A stretch of DNA of 64,000 bases from a virus, in the IMG/VR virus record IMGVR_UViG_3300050821_010764, positions 62,001 through 126,000 of that record. One strand, 5' to 3'. Shown piece after piece: positions 17,937-25,354 of this stretch. A program made the translations under genes and the position numbers. Every line of letters begins with the position of its first letter. Position 1 is the stretch's first letter. The notes under the pieces were generated by a model. That model was not told where the DNA came from. It was given only the letters and a program-made list of their open reading frames with translations, and made no database searches.

Positions 17937-18092
17937 ATGTTTATCAAACACGGTGACGGAAAAATATTATCAGTTGTTGAGACTGAGGAGATGACGGAAG
18001 AGCAAAAGAAAGCTGCTCGTGATCTATCTAAGAAAGTCGTCAAGACATCAGAGGAAACTGATCCTTCAGAGATGAAGAAATCAGGGAGATAA
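17937..18092 (+). CDS. Small acidic/basic protein upstream of the protease-scaffold, 51 aa
   Basis: ATG 17937 follows TTGGAG and the ORF ends at TAA 18090-18092, three bases before the next gene. The product begins MFIKHGDGKILSVVETEEMT and continues as a Lys/Glu-rich helix (EEQKKAARDLSKKVVK). The short beta N-terminus with charged helix looks like a conserved small phage protein, but I cannot name a family. Evidence for translation: ribosome site, tight spacing and a candidate promoter upstream. Confidence 0.6.
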   Translation: MFIKHGDGKILSVVETEEMTEEQKKAARDLSKKVVKTSEETDPSEMKKSGR

Positions 18093-18095
18093 CGC

Positions 18096-21000
18096 ATGAC
18101 ATTTATTAAACTAGGCGAAGCACAGGAGATTAAGTTAGAGAGCATGGATTCGTGCCTCCCTGCTGTGAGTCCTGAAATTCTAGAGAACTTTAGGAAGTTT
18201 GCAATCAATCTTAAGAAGGTTGCCCCTAAAGCAGAAGACTTTTTATATTTCTCTGCTGTTATGATGCATGCTGCTGAAGCAGCCGCCCTCAATGACGACG
18301 GGACTCCTAAGCTAACGGCTAGAGGAGAGACGGTAGAAGTAGGTTGGGATAAATCTGGTGGTACTTATCGCTGGATGAGCAACGACTCTAGTGTTAAACC
18401 CTATAAGAATTCTAATGGAGATATATTTCCAGAGGAAGAACTGGTAAAAGCATATAAGAAGTGGGTGGGTAAGCCTCTTTGCGTGGATCATAAATCGAGT
18501 TCGGTTGACCATGTAAGAGGCTTTATTGTTGATACCTACTATGATCGTAATCTTAAGAGAGTTATAGCTTTATGTGCTTTAGATAAGGCTGGATATCCTC
18601 AATTAGCAAGACAAATCTCCACTGGAGTTTCTAGCTGCGTGTCCATGGGTACCGCTGTTGGAAGAGCAATTTGCACCGATTGTGCCCGAGTCGCCCGCAC
18701 GGAACAAGACTTCTGTGACCATATGCGCCGCAAGAGCTGCTATGGTGAAATTAACGTAGATTTAAATCCACTTGAATTATCCATTGTTGTTAACGGAGCC
18801 GATCCAAAGGCTAATATCAAGCATATTATTGCTGCCGCTAACACCCTTAATACTTATGTCGAGAACAAACAAAAGGAACTCGACAAGCTAGCAGACTTGA
18901 CTTACTCAGCTACTTTGACTGTAAATGACCCTCAAGGACATGAAGGTGGAAATAGCACACAAGTTACAGTCAATGCGACGGACCTTGCTAAATTCAAAGA
19001 AGACGTCGAGGCAGCTTTTCAGAAATTGAGTGAAATTAAAAATTCTGGAAAAGATACTACTAATGATACGGCATCTAATCAAGAGCTAGGTACTGTGATA
19101 CCAGCCGCTGATTCTGGATTGGCTCCCCCACACGCAAGATATGCATCCGCTGAAGTAGGGGTGGATCCTATTGCTGAACTTCATGAGGTTACTAGAACCA
19201 TTGAAGCCAAGCTGAGCCAAATGAAACAAAGCTTGGACAAGTTAGCAAACACTTCTACTACAAACAAACAAGAGGAAAATATGTCTGGATCAAATGAAAC
19301 TGTAAAAAAGGGTTATTACCAAGGCGCCGGTGGCGTTAATGAGCCTACCCCTGGTCAGGCAAAATATCCAAAGGATCCTCTTCAAGAGCATCTCCGTGAA
19401 AAAGAGGATAAACAAATGGTGGGTCAACCTCCATTTCCAGATGTAGGACCAGTCGATGGTATGCATCCATCCCCAGAATCTGCTGACCAGTCTAATGAGT
19501 TAGAGCGTAAAAAGATGCTTGCTCGTGCTGAGTCTGAAGAGAGAGCCCAACGTCGTCAAGCGATTGTTGATTTAGCTAAGAGAACTATTGAAAACAAAAA
19601 AACCGCTTGGTTTCAAAATGGTGATGGCAACAACCCAGGAACCCCAACTCCAGGTAAACCAAAATACCCAGTTGATAAACTAGAGTATGTACTTCGTGAA
19701 CACGAAGATAAGCAGATGGTTGGACAGAAGCCTTTCCCAGGTGTTGGTCCAGTTGATGGTCTTCATCCATCTCCACAATCCGCTGACACCTCTGATGAGT
19801 TAAAGCGTAAGGAAATGCTACGTAGAGCTGGTTTAATAGCCAGATTCGTTCGTGCTTCCAATAATGATGGTACTGCCAATCTAGGTAATAGTGCTTGGGA
19901 AGTTTATCTTGGTGACAAGCTACTTCTTACTGCCTCTGTCAATGAACTATCTGGTGGACGTGCTGAAGTATTACATGACAGCATTGCAACCCGTGAATTC
20001 GGTGGCAAACTAATTGAGAAGATTAAGACTCATGGTGCAGACAAGATTCGCTCCTTAGTAAAGAGTGGACAACCAGCTCCAGGCGGTGCTCCTCCAGCTC
20101 CAGGCGGTGACGCAGGCGCTCCACCAGCAGGTGGCGATGCCGGTCCTCCAGCCGAAGATACTGGTAAATCCGGTGATCCAAAAGATCAAGCTCTTGCATT
20201 AGCAGAGAAGGGTGTCGAGCTTAGCTCCGACCTTAACGAAGCAGTCAAGGCTATGGTCGGTGAGAAATCCGAAATGGGCGATATGGAAGGCGGACCAGCA
20301 GCAGCTCCAGAAATGGGTGCTTCAGCCTCCTTTAGTACACAAACACTCAACAATTTGAGGAAGGAACTTAATGGCGCGCTAACTCACGCTATGCAAGAAT
20401 CCATTGCTTCCATTAACGATCATGTTGAAGAACTTAATATGATTTCTGGATTATATGATAAGGGCGCAGTAACTGACTCTAACCAAGAGTTCGTTGGCTC
20501 TATCGTTGAAGATGCACTAAGCGAAGCCAAGACTGCAATTGCAGATGGTTTCAAATTGATGAGCGCATTTGTGAAGTACGCCCGTGGTACTACTGCCATC
20601 GTCAAGCGTGCAGAAATCGAGGCAGAACTAGAGGCATTAGCTGAGGGAGAGACTATGACAGGCGAACAAGACGCCAACAATGGCGATGATTTAATGGCTA
20701 TGATCAGCGATACCAATTCAGATTTGGATGCTATCCATGGTCTTATGGCAGATGACAACGCTCATGCCGGCGAAGAGCCACATGACGAGGCACTAGAGGG
20801 CTTACTAGACATGCCAGCAGATGATGCAAATGATCTTAAAGCCGGTGATTTGAAGCCAGAAACTATGCTAGACCCAGCAATGATGTCTCATGCATCTTTT
20901 GATACCAAAGAAGGTCGTCAAGCAATGAGAGCCAAGCTAGCCGCTGACGCTCTTGGCAAGCAAGACGACGGAGAAATCTCCGATATGTCTAAGCAAAAGT

Positions 21001-21662
21001 TTAGCGACATGCTAGACCAAGCTGACAAGCTTACTGATGGTCAAACTGACTTGGATACCAAGCCATCTGACAATCTAGGATATGTTGAAACTCTTCCAGA
21101 AGTTAACAAGGCTATGATGGATCTTGCAAAAGCTCCACCAAAGGTCCGTAAGGAAGCAGAAGCTATCCATAACCTAATCTCTGAAGGCAAGCTTCACCCA
21201 TCCGACCTAGACGCTCTAGTAGCAGAAGGTTTGGATAAGGATGCAGTAGCTTACTACAAGAAGTACTGGGCTCAGACTGAAGGTGGCGGAGAATTCGCCA
21301 GTGAATTGGTCAAGGAGCACGTCAAGGCAGACCTTGAGGCAGAACTTAACAAGTACAGAGTAAAGCTAGGACGTTCTTACGAACTAGCATATGACATGGT
21401 TGACCGTGGTTTGTGTCACCACGACAGAAACGCAGTTTCTGCCCAGGTAGATGAAATCATGAAGTTCAATGACGAGTCTTTCGATTCTCTAAAGAGAGTT
21501 GTTGCAAGACACCCAGTAACCAACCTTCGTAAGGAAGGTGGAAGAATGCCACAAGTTGGTATGATCGGTTCTGGTGACCTAAGCACCACACCACAGTCTG
21601 ATGGTGATATGTTTGCACAATTGTCGGCAGCATTTTCTAAGACTTCCAAGAGAAGTTTCTAA
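18096..21662 (+). CDS. Putative capsid maturation protease fused to scaffold, 1188 aa
   Basis: The N-terminal ~260 residues resemble a prohead-protease domain of large phages: GKPLCVDHKSSSVDHVRGFIVD (H132 a candidate catalytic His), then RQISTGVSSCVSMGTAV with candidate Ser residues (about 174-185), a CxxC...C...C cluster (193-215) and NVDLNPLELSIVVNGADPKA. The following ~900 residues look like scaffold: helical, acidic, with two copies of an NEPTPG/DKQMVGQ repeat (about 405-470 and 505-570), a Pro/Gly linker (about 655-690) and long helices. Proteases of this kind cleave scaffold and capsid proteins during maturation. It sits between portal and major capsid genes as expected. Protease identity is inferred from motif layout and context. 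Confidence 0.6.
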   Translation: MTFIKLGEAQEIKLESMDSCLPAVSPEILENFRKFAINLKKVAPKAEDFLYFSAVMMHAAEAAALNDDGTPKLTARGETVEVGWDKSGGTYRWMSNDSSVKPYKNSNGDIFPEEELVKAYKKWVGKPLCVDHKSSSVDHVRGFIVDTYYDRNLKRVIALCALDKAGYPQLARQISTGVSSCVSMGTAVGRAICTDCARVARTEQDFCDHMRRKSCYGEINVDLNPLELSIVVNGADPKANIKHIIAAANTLNTYVENKQKELDKLADLTYSATLTVNDPQGHEGGNSTQVTVNATDLAKFKEDVEAAFQKLSEIKNSGKDTTNDTASNQELGTVIPAADSGLAPPHARYASAEVGVDPIAELHEVTRTIEAKLSQMKQSLDKLANTSTTNKQEENMSGSNETVKKGYYQGAGGVNEPTPGQAKYPKDPLQEHLREKEDKQMVGQPPFPDVGPVDGMHPSPESADQSNELERKKMLARAESEERAQRRQAIVDLAKRTIENKKTAWFQNGDGNNPGTPTPGKPKYPVDKLEYVLREHEDKQMVGQKPFPGVGPVDGLHPSPQSADTSDELKRKEMLRRAGLIARFVRASNNDGTANLGNSAWEVYLGDKLLLTASVNELSGGRAEVLHDSIATREFGGKLIEKIKTHGADKIRSLVKSGQPAPGGAPPAPGGDAGAPPAGGDAGPPAEDTGKSGDPKDQALALAEKGVELSSDLNEAVKAMVGEKSEMGDMEGGPAAAPEMGASASFSTQTLNNLRKELNGALTHAMQESIASINDHVEELNMISGLYDKGAVTDSNQEFVGSIVEDALSEAKTAIADGFKLMSAFVKYARGTTAIVKRAEIEAELEALAEGETMTGEQDANNGDDLMAMISDTNSDLDAIHGLMADDNAHAGEEPHDEALEGLLDMPADDANDLKAGDLKPETMLDPAMMSHASFDTKEGRQAMRAKLAADALGKQDDGEISDMSKQKFSDMLDQADKLTDGQTDLDTKPSDNLGYVETLPEVNKAMMDLAKAPPKVRKEAEAIHNLISEGKLHPSDLDALVAEGLDKDAVAYYKKYWAQTEGGGEFASELVKEHVKADLEAELNKYRVKLGRSYELAYDMVDRGLCHHDRNAVSAQVDEIMKFNDESFDSLKRVVARHPVTNLRKEGGRMPQVGMIGSGDLSTTPQSDGDMFAQLSAAFSKTSKRSF
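19281..21662 (+). CDS. Nested in-frame scaffold product (internal start), 793 aa
   Basis: Inside the protease-scaffold gene, ATG 19281 (codon 396, in frame) is preceded by AGAGGA at ideal spacing, the same site used by the next two genes. It falls just after the protease-like part. The product would begin MSGSNETVKKGYYQGAGG, placing the NEPTPG motif near its N-terminus exactly as in the separate 5792 gene. This mirrors known phage arrangements such as lambda C/Nu3, where scaffold is translated from an internal start of the protease gene. Expression is inferred from sequence only. Confidence 0.55.
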   Translation: MSGSNETVKKGYYQGAGGVNEPTPGQAKYPKDPLQEHLREKEDKQMVGQPPFPDVGPVDGMHPSPESADQSNELERKKMLARAESEERAQRRQAIVDLAKRTIENKKTAWFQNGDGNNPGTPTPGKPKYPVDKLEYVLREHEDKQMVGQKPFPGVGPVDGLHPSPQSADTSDELKRKEMLRRAGLIARFVRASNNDGTANLGNSAWEVYLGDKLLLTASVNELSGGRAEVLHDSIATREFGGKLIEKIKTHGADKIRSLVKSGQPAPGGAPPAPGGDAGAPPAGGDAGPPAEDTGKSGDPKDQALALAEKGVELSSDLNEAVKAMVGEKSEMGDMEGGPAAAPEMGASASFSTQTLNNLRKELNGALTHAMQESIASINDHVEELNMISGLYDKGAVTDSNQEFVGSIVEDALSEAKTAIADGFKLMSAFVKYARGTTAIVKRAEIEAELEALAEGETMTGEQDANNGDDLMAMISDTNSDLDAIHGLMADDNAHAGEEPHDEALEGLLDMPADDANDLKAGDLKPETMLDPAMMSHASFDTKEGRQAMRAKLAADALGKQDDGEISDMSKQKFSDMLDQADKLTDGQTDLDTKPSDNLGYVETLPEVNKAMMDLAKAPPKVRKEAEAIHNLISEGKLHPSDLDALVAEGLDKDAVAYYKKYWAQTEGGGEFASELVKEHVKADLEAELNKYRVKLGRSYELAYDMVDRGLCHHDRNAVSAQVDEIMKFNDESFDSLKRVVARHPVTNLRKEGGRMPQVGMIGSGDLSTTPQSDGDMFAQLSAAFSKTSKRSF
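19309..19815 (+). repeat. Two-copy protein repeat in the scaffold region
   Basis: Two units, from about 19309 and about 19608, encode the same order of motifs: aromatic-Q-Gly-rich start, PTPGxxKYPxD, LREhEDKQMVGQ, PFPxVGPVDG, HPSP and SAD...EL.RKxML.RA. The units are separated by a ~35-residue helix. Conserved Pro and Gly positions suggest a repeated binding peptide and not a globular domain. Confidence 0.8.
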
Positions 21663-21688
21663 GAACTAAACAACTAATAGAGGATACT

Positions 21689-22573
21689 ATGACTAATAAA
21701 AGTGTATCAGATTTTGTCGCTGCAACCATGGATGCAGTACTAAAGAGCGCAGAGCACAAGGCTTTGTTCGGCACCCAATACAAATATGCTTCGGATGAAA
21801 ACGATGCAAAGTGTTCAAAGTGTGGCAAGGATGCTTGCTCATGCGGTGACACCGGTATGGCAGATGACAATGAAGCAAAAAAGAAGATGCCACCTTGGCT
21901 AAAAGATAAGAGTGACTCTGCTAGTGCGGACGATCAAGATGCCAAGAAAAAGAAAGACTCTTCTGGTGATTCTTCCAGTGCTTGGGATGACAACGATGCT
22001 CGTAAGAAGAAGGATTCTTCCTCTTCCAGCAGCGATTCAGCCAGCGCTTGGGATGACAATGACGCCCGTAAAAAGAAGGACTCCTCTGGTGATTCTTCTA
22101 GTGCAGATGATAACGATGCTCGCAAAAAGAAGGAAGAATCTTCTAGCTCCAGCGATTCTTCTAGCGCAGATGATTTGGAAACTTCCGCAGCATTTGATGT
22201 TGCTATCGACAGCCTATTGACTGCTTCCGCAGCTCTTGACTCTGTCGGTATGGAAAAGTCTTCTGCATTCAGTTTGAAGCTTGCTTCTTTGGTTGTTGAA
22301 GCCAAGAAGAAGGACAAGGATTCTAAGAAGAGCAAGAGCGATTCTAACGATGCTAAGGATAAAGCCAAGGCAAAGAAAGAAAAAGAGCTAGCCGCCGAAA
22401 AGAAGAAGAAAGAAAAAGAGAAGGCTGATGCTCAATCCGCTAAGGATAAGGCTGCCAAGGAAAAAGAGAAGGAAAAGGCTAAAGCAAAAGCAGATAAAGA
22501 CAAGGCTGATGCTCAAGCTGCTAAAGATAAAGCTTCCAAAGAGAAGGCAAAATCATCTTCTTCTAAGAAGTAA
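21689..22573 (+). CDS. Ser/Asp/Lys repeat protein, low complexity, 294 aa
   Basis: Start ATG 21689 follows AGAGGA. The N-terminus is ordered (VSDFVAATMDAVLKSAEHKALFG) and followed by a small Cys cluster (KCSKCGKDACSCGD, four Cys, possible zinc site). Next come four to five imperfect repeats of DDNDARKKKDSS/GDSSSA (about residues 80-162), then a helical hairpin unit (AIDSLLTASAALDSVGMEKS), and finally a ~85-residue Lys/Ala-rich tail (KEKEKAKAKADKDKADAQ) resembling histone H1-like tails. The strong charge suggests DNA or scaffold contact inside the prohead. It sits between scaffold and capsid genes. No family recognised. Confidence 0.75.
   Translation: MTNKSVSDFVAATMDAVLKSAEHKALFGTQYKYASDENDAKCSKCGKDACSCGDTGMADDNEAKKKMPPWLKDKSDSASADDQDAKKKKDSSGDSSSAWDDNDARKKKDSSSSSSDSASAWDDNDARKKKDSSGDSSSADDNDARKKKEESSSSSDSSSADDLETSAAFDVAIDSLLTASAALDSVGMEKSSAFSLKLASLVVEAKKKDKDSKKSKSDSNDAKDKAKAKKEKELAAEKKKKEKEKADAQSAKDKAAKEKEKEKAKAKADKDKADAQAAKDKASKEKAKSSSSKK
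21928..22176 (+). repeat. Tandem repeats encoding DDNDARKKKDSS units
   Basis: Imperfect in-frame repeats of roughly 60 bases encode alternating acidic (DDNDA), basic (RKKK) and Ser-rich blocks, at least four copies. They create spurious long ORFs in other frames. Copies differ mainly in the length of the serine run and by a tryptophan before DDNDA in two of them. Confidence 0.8.
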
Positions 22574-22596
22574 TTAACTTCCAATAAGAGGATATC

Positions 22597-22824
22597 ATGT
22601 TTAAAACAGCCAGTTTCGAAGAAGAGATCTATCGTTCAATGGAAAAGAAATTGGTGTCAAACCAATTAGAAGAGAAGCATGGATTTACTAGGCTAGCTCA
22701 AGCTGCCGACTATCTTAATGCTGCCGCTGAAATTTTTGATCAAGCTGGTATGACCGAACAATCTGAAGAAGTAACAGAGGTCTTGCAGGGATTGGCTCAA
22801 CAGCTATCCGGCAAGACTTCTTAA
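22597..22824 (+). CDS. Small helical-hairpin protein, 75 aa, paralogue of next gene
   Basis: ATG 22597 behind AGAGGA. The sequence has FEEEIYRSMEKKLV followed by LAQAADYLNAAAEIFDQAGM and TEQSEEVTEVLQGLAQ. This is two helices around a Gly turn, the same unit as in the next gene and in several larger proteins here. It may be an autonomous version of the module. No catalytic residues. Position after scaffold genes suggests a head component or assembly factor. Confidence 0.75.
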   Translation: MFKTASFEEEIYRSMEKKLVSNQLEEKHGFTRLAQAADYLNAAAEIFDQAGMTEQSEEVTEVLQGLAQQLSGKTS

Positions 22825-22835
22825 TTTGAGGAACC

Positions 22836-23261
22836 ATGATCAAGAAAAGCGTTTTCGAAGATGATTTAATTGCCGGGATGCAGAGAGAACTGCAAGCTCA
22901 TGATAAAAAACAAGGTATGCAAAACCTTGATAAGGCAGTGGACTATCTTCAAGCTGCGGCAGAAATTTTCGAAGAGACTGGCATGACAGCTAAAGCCGAC
23001 CAAGTATTGAAAATTCTACTTAAAATTGGTCAAGAAAAAACCCCTCCTCATCCAAAGAATCCTGCTAATGTCAGTGATAGACATACTAAAGGATTAACCT
23101 CTGAAAAGATGGTAGCTAATCTAAAAGACCATGGTTCTATGTTTAATATGGTAGATGATGGTGCAGCTGATGACCTACTTAATATTGATATAGATGACAA
23201 AGGGTTAGAGGTTGCCGAGGGCGAAAACTCCTACGAGAAAACCTTTGAGGATAGTGACTAA
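22836..23261 (+). CDS. Helical-hairpin protein with acidic tail, 141 aa
   Basis: ATG 22836 behind GAGGA, 11 bases after its paralogue. The first ~70 residues align with the preceding gene (FEDDLIAGMQRELQ with FEEEIYRSMEKKLV; VDYLQAAAEIFEETGMTAKAD with ADYLNAAAEIFDQAGMTEQSE). A new C-terminal half adds a Pro/His stretch (KTPPHPKNPANVSDRHTKG) and an acidic tail (DDLLNIDIDDKGLEVAEGE). This looks like a tandem duplication with domain gain. Function unknown. Confidence 0.75.
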   Translation: MIKKSVFEDDLIAGMQRELQAHDKKQGMQNLDKAVDYLQAAAEIFEETGMTAKADQVLKILLKIGQEKTPPHPKNPANVSDRHTKGLTSEKMVANLKDHGSMFNMVDDGAADDLLNIDIDDKGLEVAEGENSYEKTFEDSD

Positions 23262-23301
23262 TTGTTATATACTGAGTAGGTATAGTTAGAAAAAGGCATC
23301 C

Positions 23302-23991
23302 ATGCTCAGACTAGTACAAGTAGGTAATACACTTCCAGCCAGTTTTATCGTTGATCCATCCGCTGAATTTCAGCCTGGACAGATTGCTGAATTAACCGTT
23401 ATCGGCAACCAAGTGATGGCAACCGTTAGTAACGGTACTGCCCCTATTGGTGTCATTGACGATATCAAAACCAAAGCATTTACTAACGTCTCTTGGAACG
23501 AAGTTGTTATCGTCCCAGCCGTAGGTGTTCCGGGTCCGGGCGGCACATTAGTTACTCCGGTTGATATCAAATCAGAATTAAAGAAACCTAATATCATTCC
23601 ATCCAGTTTCAACTCTACCGTTAACGTAGTGTTGAATCCAAATAATGGTGTTATTACTTTCGTAGCTGGTACCTCTTTGAATTTCGATTTAATGGGTACT
23701 GGACAACCAAATGCCATTAGAACTATTGTTAATTATACTTATCAAGTAGCTAATATTCCTGGTGATGATAGTACTCAAGGCTCTGGTAGAATGACCGTTT
23801 GGTTTAACAGAATGTTTTTCCAGACTGATCAATATGAGACTAATCAACAGTATCCTGTCAGAGCTAATTTGTATGTTAGTGAGGTAGGATTTTTGACGAC
23901 TAGAAGACCTAGCGCTATTCATCCGGCAGTGGCAATGGTAACGGCACCACCTACTCCTATGAATCCGATGATCGAAGTTCTTTGGTTTTAA
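23302..23991 (+). CDS. Beta-rich virion protein, 229 aa
   Basis: Complete ORF with mainly beta-strand character: ELTVIGNQVMATVSNGTAPIG and IGVIDDIKTKAF, then a long Thr/Val/Asn-rich region and an ANLYVSEVGFLTTRRPS segment near the end. No signal peptide. The composition and length fit a capsid decoration or head-completion protein, and I recall similar proteins in large phages, but no named family can be assigned. Upstream, the 40-base gap holds a ribosome site only (AAAAGG). Confidence 0.65.
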   Translation: MLRLVQVGNTLPASFIVDPSAEFQPGQIAELTVIGNQVMATVSNGTAPIGVIDDIKTKAFTNVSWNEVVIVPAVGVPGPGGTLVTPVDIKSELKKPNIIPSSFNSTVNVVLNPNNGVITFVAGTSLNFDLMGTGQPNAIRTIVNYTYQVANIPGDDSTQGSGRMTVWFNRMFFQTDQYETNQQYPVRANLYVSEVGFLTTRRPSAIHPAVAMVTAPPTPMNPMIEVLWF

Positions 23992-24043
23992 ACCCTCAAT
24001 ATTACTGCATATCCTTTTATTTAGAGAGAAGCTTTCTATATTC

Positions 24044-24073
24044 CAGCATATTATAGACGAATCTATCGATAGA
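24044..24073 (+). promoter_or_regulatory. CAGCATATTAT box and 12-base palindrome before the 24082 gene
   Basis: In the 90-base gap, CAGCATATTAT (from 24044) matches a box seen before three other genes (33846, 37124, 42814). It is followed by the perfect palindrome TCTATCGATAGA (24062-24073), which overlaps the AGAGGA ribosome site. The first may be a promoter and the second an operator or a translation-control hairpin. Neither is proven. Confidence 0.3.
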
Positions 24074-24081
24074 GGATAAAA

Positions 24082-25344
24082 ATGACTTTTAAACACGTGA
24101 AATTTGAGGATTCTGCGGTAATGCGCTCCCTGGAAAAGGTAGCCTCCCAAAAAGGTTTGGTTAAGTCCGATCCTCTCAAGAAAACCGCATCCAAACAAAC
24201 TGATTTGTTTCCTACTACCAATTTGACGGAGAACATCCTCAAGTTGTGCGAAGGTTTGAGACATCAAGGTTTCAACAAGTATGCCGATGAACTAGAAGAT
24301 AAATTCGTCGTTTACAAGCAAGCTGCGGCTGCTACTCTTTATGAAACCTCGCCTGAAGAAGGAAAAGATTTAGTAGATGCCGCTCATCCAAAGGGTAGCC
24401 ATCATCTTGAGGGTCTTGATAGCGATGAAGCTGTCATTGAGACCATTTTGGACCAACACCTAAAGGATACTAAGGTAGTAGAGAAAAAACCAACTGGCAA
24501 ATTGTCATCTTCTCGTGATATTTTAAGAGCTGTCAAATTTGTTTTAGCTCAAGAAGTAACGGAAGAGCAACTAATCCCAGTACGTGCTGAGAGAGCCATC
24601 GAGCAATTAAAATCTGTTCTTGGCATACTTGGTCAGTCTCGTACTACTATTTTGAACAAGATGAATACTACCACCCTGGCTAAATCTTTTGATACCAACT
24701 ACAATGAGATTGCTAATGTAGTTAACGCTCTCACTCCAGAGACCATTAGCATTAAAAGTATTGACAGTGTTATTGGAGATTTAGGTGACATCCAAAACTC
24801 TATTGATTTCTTCAACTGGAAAGATTTAGGAGTTCTGATTCCAGGAATTGGATTTGCTTCATTGCTACAACATGTCGGTGATTTTACTGACATGGCTACG
24901 GGAGATTGGGATCAAGCCCTAAGAGATAAAATGACCGGCTTCGTAAATAAAGCTAAGGCTGCGGCGAAAAAAGCCCGTGCTTTTATGCGTGGTGAAGCTG
25001 ATGCCGAAGTAAAAGAAATGGCAGCCAAGAAAAATGCACCACTTACCATTCCAACTGTTGAAATAAAGGCAGGACCATTAAGTTCGTATTTTGGTCAAAT
25101 TGCAAAATTAAAGACTCAGCTCAATACTTGGAAAGCGTTCCGTTCAATTTCCCAGAATCCAGAAGCAATGAAATGGATTGCAGAAGAGATTGCTGCTCTT
25201 GATGATATTGATAAAAGATATGACGCTCTACCAGAAGATCAAGAAGCCGGCGCTGCTAGTGAAATGGGCAAAGAAGTAAACGAAGAGGCTCAAAATATTA
25301 ATCAGTTCCAAGCAGACTGGGTTAGTGCTAAACCTAGTGCCTAA
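24082..25344 (+). CDS. Virion-type protein with AAHP motif, 420 aa
   Basis: ATG 24082 after AGAGGA. The N-terminus (EKVASQKGLVKSD) and a later DLVDAAHPKGSHHLEGLD segment match, in the same order, the 29268 protein, so the two are paralogues. A hairpin-like unit follows the N-terminus (ILKLCEGLRHQGFNKYADELED). The middle is helical with one moderately hydrophobic stretch (DLGVLIPGIGFASLLQHVGD), then a Lys/Ala-rich helix (KAKAAAKKARAFMRGEAD). No enzyme motif. Part of a block of large head-region genes at 24-30.5 kb that may be internal or injected proteins. Confidence 0.7.
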   Translation: MTFKHVKFEDSAVMRSLEKVASQKGLVKSDPLKKTASKQTDLFPTTNLTENILKLCEGLRHQGFNKYADELEDKFVVYKQAAAATLYETSPEEGKDLVDAAHPKGSHHLEGLDSDEAVIETILDQHLKDTKVVEKKPTGKLSSSRDILRAVKFVLAQEVTEEQLIPVRAERAIEQLKSVLGILGQSRTTILNKMNTTTLAKSFDTNYNEIANVVNALTPETISIKSIDSVIGDLGDIQNSIDFFNWKDLGVLIPGIGFASLLQHVGDFTDMATGDWDQALRDKMTGFVNKAKAAAKKARAFMRGEADAEVKEMAAKKNAPLTIPTVEIKAGPLSSYFGQIAKLKTQLNTWKAFRSISQNPEAMKWIAEEIAALDDIDKRYDALPEDQEAGAASEMGKEVNEEAQNINQFQADWVSAKPSA

Positions 25345-25354
25345 GGGTAAAGAT

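Noticed and set aside
20420-20758. 112-aa minus-strand ORF inside the scaffold gene
   Set aside because: Antisense shadow of an Ala/Glu/Asp-rich helix; no independent support.
21920-22190. CRISPR-like repeat array
   Set aside because: Repeats are in-frame, imperfect and contiguous without spacers; they encode protein repeats.
21934-22368. Minus- and plus-strand alternative ORFs over the Ser/Asp/Lys repeats
   Set aside because: Created by the repeat composition; the + frame with AGAGGA and a folded N-terminus is the real gene.
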